From Makana argininalis_C (GTDB lineage Bacteria > Pseudomonadota > Gammaproteobacteria > Enterobacterales > Enterobacteriaceae), in contig JBISJU010000001.1 of NCBI GenBank assembly GCA_044442865.1, positions 213,258 to 277,257 of the forward strand: a stretch of DNA of 64,000 nucleotides, written 5' to 3'. This document shows positions 20,013-28,852 of the stretch, one piece after another. The translations under genes and the position numbers were made by a program. The notes under the pieces were generated by a model. That model ran no database searches, was not told the origin of the DNA, and saw nothing but the letters and a program-made list of their open reading frames with translations. Every line of letters begins with the position of its first letter. Position 1 is the first letter of the stretch.

Positions 20013-21137
20013 TTATATTTTAATACGATTTGTAATCTTGCCAATTAATTGTCCACATGAAGCATTAATATCATATCCCCTGATTTTTCTTATGATTGTT
20101 ATTATTCCATAATTAATTAAAATTTTATAAAAAGAATTAATTTGTTGTTTTGAACTACATTTATATTTAGATCCAGGAAAACTATTAAATGGAATAATAT
20201 TAATTATACAATTAATATTGTGTAATAATTTTACTAATTGATAAGCATGTATAATTTTATCATTTACACCATTAATCATTATATATTCTATTGTAATTCT
20301 TTTATTTCTTTTTTTAGATTTTTTAATATATGTTTTAATTGAAGATATTAAACTAGCGATATTATATTTAATATTAATTGGCATTATTTTATTTCTTATA
20401 GTATCATTTGAAGCATGTAATGAAACAGCTAATGATATATTCATATCATGTAATTTCTTAATAACTGGTACAATACCGGAAGTTGAAATAGTTATTTTTC
20501 TTCTAGATAAAAAAAAACCAAAACTATCTACCATAATTTCTATTGATTTTTTAATATTATTAAAATTAAGTAATGGTTCTCCCATACCCATAATCACTAT
20601 ATTTGTGATTTTTTTTTTTTTATTTAAATTAAATAAATTAATAAATTTATTAGCTATTAATATTTGTCCTATTATTTCCGAAGTTCTTAAATTTCTGTTA
20701 AATCCTTGTTTTGCTGTTGCACAAAATGAGCATTTTAGAGCACATCCTATTTGTGATGAAATACATAAAGTTGATCTATTTTTTTCTGGTATATAAACAG
20801 TTTCTATTTGTTGATCATCTATTTGAATAATCCATTTAATTGTATTATCTATAGATATATACTGTTTGATAATTTTTGGAATTTTAATTTCTGCAATTTT
20901 TTTTAATTTTAATTTTAATTTTGAATTTATATTCATTTCATCAAAATTATTACATTGATTATGATATATTAATTTCATTATTTGCATAGCACGAAAAGAT
21001 TTTTCAGATATTTTTAGAAAAAAATTAATTAATTCATCTTTATTCATATCTAAAATATTGATTTTTTTAATTTTTGATTTACTTTTATTATTGTGGTATT
21101 TTAAATTAAATAATTTATTTTTTATTTTTAAATACAT
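20013..21137 (-). CDS. rlmN: dual-specificity 23S rRNA/tRNA adenine-C2 methyltransferase
   Basis: Radical-SAM enzyme that makes m2A2503 in 23S rRNA and m2A37 in certain tRNAs. The 374 residues (E. coli 384) carry the radical-SAM cluster motif CALKCSFCATA (about residue 130), the substrate region GMGEPLLN, and the C-terminal Cys of the methyl-cysteine mechanism in NASCGQL. The first ATG is used, but no ribosome-binding site is evident. A 44-base perfect palindrome sits just upstream. Confidence 0.95.
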   Translation of the reverse strand: MYLKIKNKLFNLKYHNNKSKSKIKKINILDMNKDELINFFLKISEKSFRAMQIMKLIYHNQCNNFDEMNINSKLKLKLKKIAEIKIPKIIKQYISIDNTIKWIIQIDDQQIETVYIPEKNRSTLCISSQIGCALKCSFCATAKQGFNRNLRTSEIIGQILIANKFINLFNLNKKKKITNIVIMGMGEPLLNFNNIKKSIEIMVDSFGFFLSRRKITISTSGIVPVIKKLHDMNISLAVSLHASNDTIRNKIMPINIKYNIASLISSIKTYIKKSKKRNKRITIEYIMINGVNDKIIHAYQLVKLLHNINCIINIIPFNSFPGSKYKCSSKQQINSFYKILINYGIITIIRKIRGYDINASCGQLIGKITNRIKI

Positions 21138-21164
21138 TTTTTTTATTTAAACCTTATAATTAAA

Positions 21165-21208
21165 TTATTTTAAATTTAATTTATTTAAATAAATTAAATT
21201 TAAAATAA
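21165..21208. repeat. 44-bp perfect loopless palindrome
   Basis: Arms of 22 bases (21165-21186 and 21187-21208) are exact reverse complements without spacer, A/T only. It lies in the short space between the start of rlmN (minus) and the degenerate tRNA-Leu (plus), so unlike most others here it sits at 5' ends. It could affect both promoters; no function can be proven. Confidence 0.6.
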
Positions 21209-21213
21209 AATTA

Positions 21214-21296
21214 ACCGAAGTGGCGAAATTGGAAGACATAGTTAATTTAAAAATTAACCACTTAATTGCATATCGATACGAGTCCGATATTCGGTA
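21214..21296 (+). tRNA. degenerate tRNA-Leu(UAA) or tRNA pseudogene
   Basis: The 83-base sequence aligns with enterobacterial tRNA-Leu(UAA): acceptor ACCGAAG/ATTCGGT plus discriminator A, D-loop AAATTGG, anticodon stem GTTAA/TTAAC. Defects: acceptor pair 7-66 is G-A; D-stem pair 11-24 is C-A; the anticodon loop has eight bases (TTTAAAAA) instead of seven; the variable arm has no clear stem; the last T-stem pair is A-C; and the T loop is TACGAGT instead of TTCRANT. No CCA is encoded. Either a dying gene or a strongly degenerate functional tRNA; UUA must be a major leucine codon in such AT-rich genes, so a working UAA tRNA is needed from somewhere. Confidence 0.55.
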
Positions 21297-21359
21297 TGTT
21301 AACTTTAATAATATAAATAAATTTATACTTTTTTTTAATATATATATAATTATCTTTAA

Positions 21360-22208
21360 TTATTTTAAATTTTGTGTTTTTATTTTTACCCAAAGTTTAA
21401 GAAAAATATTAATTTTAAATAAATATTCTATTTCTTTTTTTGATAAAATTCCTATTAATTTTATTTTACTTCCATTATTTCCAATAATTATTTTTTTGTG
21501 ATTAATATTATTTACTAAAATAACAGAATATATAATATATACCCCGTTTGTAATTTTATTAATTTTTTCAATATAAACAGATATTAAATAAGGAATTTCA
21601 TTACCGATTAATCTTATAATTTTTTCTCTAATAATTTCAGATATAAAAAATGTTTTAGATTGATTTGTAATATAATTTTTTGGAAAAATATGATTTCTTT
21701 TTTTAATAGACTGACATATTAAATTAGATAATATATTAATATTAATTCCATTTTTAGCAGAAATAGGTATTATTTTACAAAATTTATTTTTTAAATTAAT
21801 GAATTTAATAAATGGTAAAAGTAATTTTTTGTTATTAATTTTATCTATTTTATTTATTGCTATAATTATATTATAATCTCTATTATTAATTTTATTTAAT
21901 AATATATCTTCAATTATATTCCATTTAAATACTTCAACAACAAAAATAATGGTATCTGTTTTATGTATCATGTTTTTATATTCATTCTTATTAAAGAAAT
22001 ATTTTTTTTTTTCTTTAATAATAAAACCAGGATTATCTACATAAATTACTTGATATATTAAATTTGTATATATACCATAAATTAAGTTTGTTGTAGTTTG
22101 TTTTTTTTTTGAAGTAATTGAAATTTTATTTCCTATTAAATAATTTAATAAAGTAGATTTTCCTACATTTGGTCTTCCTATTATAGGAACATAACCACAA
22201 TAATTCAT
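21360..22208 (-). CDS. era: GTPase Era
   Basis: Ras-like GTPase with a KH domain that binds the 3' end of 16S rRNA and helps 30S maturation. G1 GRPNVGKST, G3 variant DNPG and G4 NKID are visible; the KH domain region VIGNNGSKIKLIG (in the form IIGNNGSKI) is near the C terminus, about 15 residues shorter than in E. coli. I choose ATG 22208 (282 residues, start MNYCGYVPIIGRPN); a TTG at 22223 would overlap rnc and give five more residues. rnc ends four bases upstream, the conserved rnc-era pair. Confidence 0.95.
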   Translation of the reverse strand: MNYCGYVPIIGRPNVGKSTLLNYLIGNKISITSKKKQTTTNLIYGIYTNLIYQVIYVDNPGFIIKEKKKYFFNKNEYKNMIHKTDTIIFVVEVFKWNIIEDILLNKINNRDYNIIIAINKIDKINNKKLLLPFIKFINLKNKFCKIIPISAKNGININILSNLICQSIKKRNHIFPKNYITNQSKTFFISEIIREKIIRLIGNEIPYLISVYIEKINKITNGVYIIYSVILVNNINHKKIIIGNNGSKIKLIGILSKKEIEYLFKINIFLKLWVKIKTQNLK

Positions 22209-22212
22209 ATAT

Positions 22213-22893
22213 TTAATTCTCAATATTTAATATTTTAAGTGCTTTTTTTGCTGCATTTTGTTCAGCATATCTACGACTAAAACCATAACCTAAAACTGGT
22301 TGAATAATTCCAATAATATTACAATATATAATAAATTCTTGATAACTAGATGTATAATTAATTTTAAAGATTAAATAATTAGGTAATGGTAAATGTATTT
22401 TTTGAAGATATTCTTGTAGTTTTGTTTTATAATCTTTTTGTTTATCACCTGGACTAATTTTATTTAATTTTATTTTATACCAATTTAAAATTATTTTTTC
22501 TACTGTATTAATATTACTATCTAAAAAAATACTTCCTATTAAAGCCTCAATAGCATCAGATAAAACTGATTTTCTGTTAGATCCACAGTTTTTAATCTCA
22601 CCTTGCCCCATTTTTAAACATTCACCTAAATTAAATTTTTTTGCTATTTCTGCTAATGTATTTTCTTTTACTAAAGAAGAACGCATTCTACTCATATCTC
22701 CTTCATTAATTAATATAAATTTTTTATATAATGCGCTTGTTATTACATAATTTAATATAGCATCTCCTAAAAATTCTAAACGTTCATTATGTTGTTTACC
22801 AGCACTTCTATGAGTTAATGCTTGTATAAAAAATTTTTTTTTTTTAAAAAAATACCCTATTTTGTTTTGTAAATTATGTTTTATAAAATTCAT
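22213..22893 (-). CDS. rnc: ribonuclease III
   Basis: Double-strand-specific endonuclease for rRNA and mRNA processing. It has 226 residues, identical in length to E. coli. The signature ERLEFLGDAIL and the second metal-site helix SDAIEALIGSIF are intact, followed by a dsRNA-binding domain ending AAKKALKIL. It lies between lepA and era; lepB (signal peptidase I), which sits between lepA and rnc in E. coli, is not here. The many long A/T hairpins in this window would be possible substrates (inference). Confidence 0.96.
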   Translation of the reverse strand: MNFIKHNLQNKIGYFFKKKKFFIQALTHRSAGKQHNERLEFLGDAILNYVITSALYKKFILINEGDMSRMRSSLVKENTLAEIAKKFNLGECLKMGQGEIKNCGSNRKSVLSDAIEALIGSIFLDSNINTVEKIILNWYKIKLNKISPGDKQKDYKTKLQEYLQKIHLPLPNYLIFKINYTSSYQEFIIYCNIIGIIQPVLGYGFSRRYAEQNAAKKALKILNIEN

Positions 22894-23064
22894 GTATTAT
22901 TAATAACTCAGATTTATTAATATATAACATAACATATTAATTTAATAAAAATTCAAAATGAATTATTTATTATTAAATAATAATTTAAAATAAAATTTAT
23001 TTATTAATGATTTTCTAAAAAAAAATTAAAAATATTTTTAAAACATTACTTGTTAAAAAAAAAA

Positions 23065-24867
23065 TTATTTATTTGTTTTAAATATATTAATAAATATATC
23101 TTTAGGAATATTTACATTACCTATTTTTTTCATTTTTTTTTTACCTTTTTTTTGTTTTTTTAACAATTTTTTCTTACGACTTATATCACCACCATAACAT
23201 TTTGATAATACATTTTTTCTTAATTGTTTTAAATTAGATCTAGAAATAACATTTTTACCTATCACAGCTTGAATAGATATATTAAATTGATGACGTGGTA
23301 TTATATTTTTAATTTTATTAATTAATTTACGTCCATAATCAATTGCATTACTATTATGTATTAAAATTGATAAAGAATCTATTTTATTTTTATTAATTAA
23401 AATATCAACTTTAACTATATCTGATTTTTTAAATTTTTTAAAATTGTAATCTAAAGAAGCATATCCACAAGAAACAGATTTAAGTTTATCAAAAAAATCT
23501 AAAATAACATAATACATTGGAATATCATAAATTAATTTTATTTGATTACCTATATAAAATATATTTTTTTTAACTCCTCTTCTAAATTGACAAAGTGAAA
23601 TTATTTTTCCAATATATTTTTTAGGTAATAAAATTATACATTCAACAATTGGTTCACGAAATTCATATATATTATTTATATTACTAATTTTAGAAGGATT
23701 ATCTATATATAAAATTTCTTTTTTATTTGTAATTATTTCATAAGTAACTGATGGTACAGTATTAATAATATTAATATTATATTCTCTTAATATTCTTTCT
23801 TTTATAATTTCCATATGAAGAAGACCAAGAAAACCACATCTAAAACCAAAACCCAACATATTAGATTTTTCATATTCATAAAATAATGAAGCATCATTTA
23901 AACTTAATTTTTCCAAAGATATTTTAAAATTTTTATAATCTTTTGAATTAATTGGAAATAAACTAGTATATACCATAGGTTTGGCTTTTTTAAAACCAGG
24001 TAAAAAATTATGTGATGATTGCACATCAAGAGTAATTGTATCACCTACAGGAGAACCATATATATTTTTAATAGAGCAAGATAACCATCCTACCTCGCCA
24101 CAATTTAAAAAATCACGATGTTGTTTTTTTGGAGTAAAAATTCCTAATTTTTTTACTTTATATATTTTACCAGTACTCATAATTTTAATTTTATTACCAA
24201 TTTTTAATTTACCATTTTTAATTCTTATTAGTGATGTAACTCCTAAATAATTATCAAACCAAGAATCGATTATTAAAGCTTGTAATGGTGAATTAATATT
24301 TCCTGAAGGATATGGTATTTTTTTTATAATTCTTTTAATTATTTTATCAACACCATACCCAGTTTTAGAAGAACATAGTATTGAATTAGAATAATTAGTA
24401 CCTAATATATTTTTTATATCTTTTATAACTTTATTGGGATTAGCATTTGGTAAATCTATTTTATTAATAACAGTTATTATTTTTAAATTCATTTCTATTG
24501 CTAAATTATAATTAGTTAATGTTTGAGCTTCTATACCTTGGGTTGCGTCAATTAAAAGAATCACTCCTTCACATGCAAATAATGATCTTGAAACTTCGTA
24601 AGAAAAATCTATATGACCAGGAGTATCTATTAAATTAAGTTGATAAATATCATTATTTTTATATTTATAATATAAAGTTGCACTTTGTGATTTAATAGTT
24701 ATACCTCTTTCTTTTTCTATTTCCATTGAATCTAATATTCTAGGTGACATTTTTCGTATACTGACACCATCACAAATTTGTATAATCCTGTCTGACAAAG
24801 TAGATTTTCCATGATCAATATGAGCAATAATAGAAAAATTTCTTATATTTTTAATTTTAATAAACAT
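23065..24867 (-). CDS. lepA: elongation factor 4
   Basis: Translational GTPase related to EF-G. G1 AHIDHGKST, G3 DTPGHIDF, G4 NKIDLP and the LepA-specific C-terminal basic region (GGDISRKKKLLKKQK) are all present. I choose the internal ATG at 24867 because the sequence then begins MFIKIKNIRNFSIIAHIDHG, close to the E. coli start MKNIRNFS, giving 600 residues (E. coli 599). An upstream ATG at 24906 would add 13 residues without family support. Neither start has a good ribosome-binding site. Confidence 0.95.
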   Translation of the reverse strand: MFIKIKNIRNFSIIAHIDHGKSTLSDRIIQICDGVSIRKMSPRILDSMEIEKERGITIKSQSATLYYKYKNNDIYQLNLIDTPGHIDFSYEVSRSLFACEGVILLIDATQGIEAQTLTNYNLAIEMNLKIITVINKIDLPNANPNKVIKDIKNILGTNYSNSILCSSKTGYGVDKIIKRIIKKIPYPSGNINSPLQALIIDSWFDNYLGVTSLIRIKNGKLKIGNKIKIMSTGKIYKVKKLGIFTPKKQHRDFLNCGEVGWLSCSIKNIYGSPVGDTITLDVQSSHNFLPGFKKAKPMVYTSLFPINSKDYKNFKISLEKLSLNDASLFYEYEKSNMLGFGFRCGFLGLLHMEIIKERILREYNINIINTVPSVTYEIITNKKEILYIDNPSKISNINNIYEFREPIVECIILLPKKYIGKIISLCQFRRGVKKNIFYIGNQIKLIYDIPMYYVILDFFDKLKSVSCGYASLDYNFKKFKKSDIVKVDILINKNKIDSLSILIHNSNAIDYGRKLINKIKNIIPRHQFNISIQAVIGKNVISRSNLKQLRKNVLSKCYGGDISRKKKLLKKQKKGKKKMKKIGNVNIPKDIFINIFKTNK

Positions 24868-25256
24868 TGAAATTAAAATAAATTTTTTAAAAAATTTACT
24901 TTCCATATATTTAAAAATATTAAATAATTTAATTATTAAATAATTAAATTATTTTTTTTTAAATTTTATAAATTATTTATTATGTTAAAAATTATTAAAA
25001 ATAAATTAATATTTATTATTAATAAAATAATGTTTTTTTTAAAAAAAATTGTTAAAAATATATATTTAAATAATATTTTATTTATCCAATATTTTATATT
25101 ATAAATAATTTTAAATATAAATAATATAATTAAATTAATAAATAAATTTTTTAATTATTAAATCTAATTTAATAGATATCAATTTAAAAATATTAAAATA
25201 AATATTAATTAATAAAATTAATATAAATTTAATTTAAATAAATTTATTTATTTTGT
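24868..25256. other. intergenic region lepA/hldE
   Basis: Almost pure A/T. No reading frame of note and no trace of the missing nucleotidyltransferase half of hldE (nothing like NGVFDILHAGH on the minus strand). One strong inverted repeat is listed separately. Confidence 0.5.
24922..24954. repeat. 33-bp A/T palindrome upstream of lepA
   Basis: Two 16-base exact arms around a single central A. It lies about 55 bases upstream of the chosen lepA start. In DNA this AT-rich such an arm length could arise by chance, so the call is weaker than for the other palindromes. Confidence 0.35.
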
Positions 25257-26213
25257 TTAATATTGTTTTTTATTTAAAATAAAATTCTGAAAATTATCAA
25301 TATTAATTGTAGATGTAAATGATTTACTAACAACTAAACCTGCAGCTATATTAGCTAAAAAACAAGATTTTTTAATATTCATTCCTAAAGATAAAGAAGC
25401 AGCAAGAACACCAGTAAAAGTATCACCAGCACCAGTAACATCTCTTACTTTATATGCATAAGAGGGTATATGTAATACATTTTTATTTGATTCTATTAAT
25501 AATAATCCATTTTCTGATCTTGTAATAATTAAAGCAGAAAGTTGATTATAATAAACAACTTCAATTCCCAAATTTATTAATTCTTTTTCATTTTTCCAAG
25601 ACCCAACAGATTTTTTAAATTCAAATTCATTTGGAGTCAAAACAGTACATCCTTTATATTTATTAAAATTACTATTTTTAGTATCTACAACTATTGGAAT
25701 ATTATTTTTAATAGAAAAATTAATTATTGATTTGACATCATATATAGAACCTTTATTATAATCAGAAATTACTATTGAACCGGAATTTAATATTTTTTTT
25801 TTTATATTTTTCATCATTATTTTAGAATTAATATTACTAAATTTTTTTTCATAATCTATTCTTATAGTATGGTTATGATTTGATAATAAACGTAATTTAG
25901 TAATTGTGGGATAAGAATTTAATGAAATTAAATTATATTTAATTTCTTTACTTATAAGTATTTTTGATAATATTTTTGAATATTCATCAATACCGGTTAT
26001 GCCAAATAAATTAGTATCACAACCTAAAGAAGAAATATTTATTGCTACATTAGCAGCACCACCTAATCTATATTTAATTAAATTTATTTTAAATATTTCA
26101 GAATTGTTTTTTAAAATTTTTTTATTATCAATACATTTAAAATATTTATCTAAAATAATATCACCTATTATTATAACTTTTCCTAACTTAAAATTTGGTA
26201 GAATCAATGTCAT
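25257..26213 (-). CDS. hldE: heptose-7-phosphate kinase, HldE N-terminal half only
   Basis: PfkB/ribokinase-fold kinase that phosphorylates D-glycero-D-manno-heptose 7-phosphate at C1 for LPS core heptose. The 318 residues correspond to the kinase half of the bifunctional 477-residue E. coli HldE (RfaE): start LPNFKLGKVIIIGDIILD, RLGGAANVA, and the ATP/catalytic motif DVTGAGDTF. The protein stops where the adenylyltransferase half would begin, and no remnant of it is visible downstream. ADP-heptose could be finished only if the second activity is encoded elsewhere. It could alternatively have drifted to another sugar; the close similarity to HldE argues against that. Confidence 0.88.
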   Translation of the reverse strand: MTLILPNFKLGKVIIIGDIILDKYFKCIDNKKILKNNSEIFKINLIKYRLGGAANVAINISSLGCDTNLFGITGIDEYSKILSKILISKEIKYNLISLNSYPTITKLRLLSNHNHTIRIDYEKKFSNINSKIMMKNIKKKILNSGSIVISDYNKGSIYDVKSIINFSIKNNIPIVVDTKNSNFNKYKGCTVLTPNEFEFKKSVGSWKNEKELINLGIEVVYYNQLSALIITRSENGLLLIESNKNVLHIPSYAYKVRDVTGAGDTFTGVLAASLSLGMNIKKSCFLANIAAGLVVSKSFTSTINIDNFQNFILNKKQY

Positions 26214-26264
26214 TCCTTAATTTATATGCAAAAGTATTTTTAATTTTTTATTTTTTTTAACATC

Positions 26265-27263
26265 TTAATAAAAATTTATTTTATTAAAAATATTTTCAAT
26301 ATTTGTTTTAGCTTTATTTCTTGCTTTGTTTGCACCATCAAATGCTATATTAATTAAATAATCTTCTTCTTTTCTTAATTCAAAATATTTATTTTGAAAA
26401 GATTTAATATTATAAAATATTGACTCTGATAAATATTTTTTAAAAATACTGTAATTTTTATTACAAAATTTTTTTTCAAGTTTATATATAGAAATGTTAT
26501 TTATAAAAGAAAGAATATTTAATAAATTTGAAATACCTGGTTTAAGTATTGGATCATAATGAATATGAGGTGGTATATCTGAATCTGTTACTGCATTTTG
26601 AATTTTATTTCTAATTGAATTTTCATTTTCTAATAAATAAATTACATTATTGTTATTAATATCTGATTTTGACATTTTTTTATTTGGGTTAAGTAAAGAC
26701 ATAATACAAGATTTATTTTTAGAAATTAAAGCATGAGGTATATTAAATATTTTTTTACCATGTATAGAATTAAATCTTTTTGCTATTTTTTTTGTTAATT
26801 CCAAATGTTGTAATTGATCATATCCTACAGCAACTAAATTAGTTTTATAAAGTAAAATGTCGGATGCCATTAAAATTGGATAATTTAAAAAACCAATATT
26901 TATATTTTTATTTTTGTTAATTATTTTTTTTTTAAATTGTGTCATACGTTTTAATTCACCATAATTAGTATAACAATTTAAAATCCAATTAAGATATGTA
27001 TGTTCTATTACGTGAGATTGAATAAAAATTATACTTTTTACAGGATTTACCCCACAAGCAATATATGTTGCTATAAGATCTAAAGTTAATTTTTTTATTT
27101 TTTTATAATTTTTTACAACAGTCATTGAATGCAGATCTGCAATACAATAAATGCAGTCATATTTATCTTGTAAATCTTTCCATTTACTTAAACATCCTAT
27201 ATAATTTCCAATGGTTATATTTCCTGAGGGTTGAACACCACTAAATACTATATTTTTTATCAT
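26265..27263 (-). CDS. trpS: tryptophanyl-tRNA synthetase
   Basis: Class I synthetase for tRNA-Trp. The 332 residues (E. coli 334) show the start IVFSGVQPSGNITIGNYIG with the HIGH-equivalent GNYIG and the loop KMSKSD near residue 195. It follows rpe by 68 bases; in E. coli gph lies between rpe and trpS and is missing here. Confidence 0.96.
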   Translation of the reverse strand: MIKNIVFSGVQPSGNITIGNYIGCLSKWKDLQDKYDCIYCIADLHSMTVVKNYKKIKKLTLDLIATYIACGVNPVKSIIFIQSHVIEHTYLNWILNCYTNYGELKRMTQFKKKIINKNKNINIGFLNYPILMASDILLYKTNLVAVGYDQLQHLELTKKIAKRFNSIHGKKIFNIPHALISKNKSCIMSLLNPNKKMSKSDINNNNVIYLLENENSIRNKIQNAVTDSDIPPHIHYDPILKPGISNLLNILSFINNISIYKLEKKFCNKNYSIFKKYLSESIFYNIKSFQNKYFELRKEEDYLINIAFDGANKARNKAKTNIENIFNKINFY

Positions 27264-27331
27264 TTTAAATCCATAATTTATAATTATTTATTTAAATAAA
27301 TATTAAAAAATTTATTTTTTATTTTAAAAAT

Positions 27332-28006
27332 TTAACATAATGATAATTCATAACGCATATTATATATAACTTTTTTATAATTTATATTATGAAATATTGA
27401 TGAACCTACTACAAACATATTAGCACCAGATTTAGCAATCTCTTGAATATTATTTAATTTAATTCCACCATCAACTGATAAAATAATATTTTTTTTAACA
27501 TGATCTAAAAGTTTTTTTATTATCTTTATTTTATTTAAAGTTGAAAATAAAAATTTTTGACCTGAAAATCCAGGATTTACAGACATTAAAAGTATAATAT
27601 CAATTTCATTTATTATATCATCTGTAATACATTGAAATGATGTATAAGAAGGACTAAAAGCTATTCCAACTTTACATCCATATGATTTAATAATTTTTAT
27701 AGTGTTTTTTATATTTTTTGATGAATCTGGGTGAAAAGTTATATAGTTTGAACCAATATTAGCAAATTCTTCAACTAAATAATCTAAAGGTTGTACCATT
27801 AAATGTATATCAATTGGTAATTTAATTCCATAATTTATTATTGATTTAACAATAAATACACCCATTCCTATATTAGGAGCGTAATGATTATCCATAACAT
27901 CAACATGAATCATATCAACACCATAAGATGTTAAAATATCAATTTCTTTACCTAATTTTGCAAAATTAGCATTAATTATTGATGGAGCAATTAAAAATTT
28001 TTTCAT
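27332..28006 (-). CDS. rpe: ribulose-phosphate 3-epimerase
   Basis: Interconverts ribulose 5-phosphate and xylulose 5-phosphate in the pentose phosphate pathway. TIM barrel of 224 residues (E. coli 225). Metal-ligand and active-site segments are intact: HVDVMDNH, HLMV, MSVNPGF and VDGGI. Likely co-transcribed with trpS. A 16-A tract lies in the 57-base gap between suhB and rpe. Confidence 0.96.
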   Translation of the reverse strand: MKKFLIAPSIINANFAKLGKEIDILTSYGVDMIHVDVMDNHYAPNIGMGVFIVKSIINYGIKLPIDIHLMVQPLDYLVEEFANIGSNYITFHPDSSKNIKNTIKIIKSYGCKVGIAFSPSYTSFQCITDDIINEIDIILLMSVNPGFSGQKFLFSTLNKIKIIKKLLDHVKKNIILSVDGGIKLNNIQEIAKSGANMFVVGSSIFHNINYKKVIYNMRYELSLC

Positions 28007-28063
28007 TTTAATACCATGTTATATATATATTAAAAAAAAAAAAAAAACAAAATAAAAATTATA

Positions 28064-28852
28064 TTAATAATTATTATTTTTAATAATGTTAGTGTAGTAC
28101 ATCAATGATTTTACTATTTTTAAATTTCCAGCTAAAATATTACCATTTATAAAATAATTATTTTCTCCTGCAAAATCTGTTATTAACCCACCAGATTCTC
28201 TAACAATAAGATCACCACTTATAAAGTTTATGGGTTTAATACGCATTTCGAAATAACCATCTATTTTACCAGATGCTACATAAGATAAATCTAAAGATGT
28301 AGAACCTGTACTTCTTAAACATATATTATTTGCAAATATTTTTTTAAATAAATCAAAATATATTTTGTAATATTTTTTATTTTTAAATAAAAAATTAGAT
28401 GATATGATTGTATTATCTAATTTTTTATTTATACCACATCTAATTCTAACACCATTTAAATAAGCACCCTTACCACGTGATGCGGTAAACATATCATTTT
28501 TAATAGGATCATATATGACACATAATTCTGTTATATCTTTTATAATTAATGATATTGAAATTGAAAAATGAGGAAATTTTTTTATAAAATTAGTTTCACT
28601 GTCTATAGGATTAATAATCCATTGTATTGATTTATTTTTTATATTATTATTTTTATATCCTAAAATATTATGTGTTGGATATGATTTGTTAATAATAGAT
28701 ATTATTAAATTTTTCACTAATTTAGTTATATAATTTATATAAAAAATATTTTTTTTTTTAATATATGAAAAATCTGTAGATTCATAAAATCTATTTAGTA
28801 AAGTACCTGCTTTTCTAGCTGCTCTAATAGCAATATTAATTATTGGGTTCAT
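28064..28852 (-). CDS. suhB: SuhB, inositol-monophosphatase fold lacking metal ligands
   Basis: 262 residues, colinear with E. coli SuhB (267): start NPIINIAIRAARKAGTLL, PHFSISI, FTASRGKGAYLNG, STGSTSLDLSYVASG. In E. coli SuhB is an inositol monophosphatase and also a NusA-binding factor of rRNA antitermination. The metal site is broken here: the ITEES glutamate (E67) is replaced in HNILGYKN, DPLDGTT reads NPIDSET (first Asp to Asn81, second Asp84 kept), and WDFAAGE reads INFISGD (Asp to Asn209). It should be catalytically dead (inference), while the fold is kept, suggesting a structural role. NusA in this window lacks the C-terminal repeats that bind SuhB in E. coli, so the partner is open. 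Confidence 0.9.
   Translation of the reverse strand: MNPIINIAIRAARKAGTLLNRFYESTDFSYIKKKNIFYINYITKLVKNLIISIINKSYPTHNILGYKNNNIKNKSIQWIINPIDSETNFIKKFPHFSISISLIIKDITELCVIYDPIKNDMFTASRGKGAYLNGVRIRCGINKKLDNTIISSNFLFKNKKYYKIYFDLFKKIFANNICLRSTGSTSLDLSYVASGKIDGYFEMRIKPINFISGDLIVRESGGLITDFAGENNYFINGNILAGNLKIVKSLMYYTNIIKNNNY

Noticed and set aside
24868..25256. Remnant of the HldE adenylyltransferase half downstream of the kinase
   Set aside because: No recognisable residue pattern in any frame; sequence is pure A/T.
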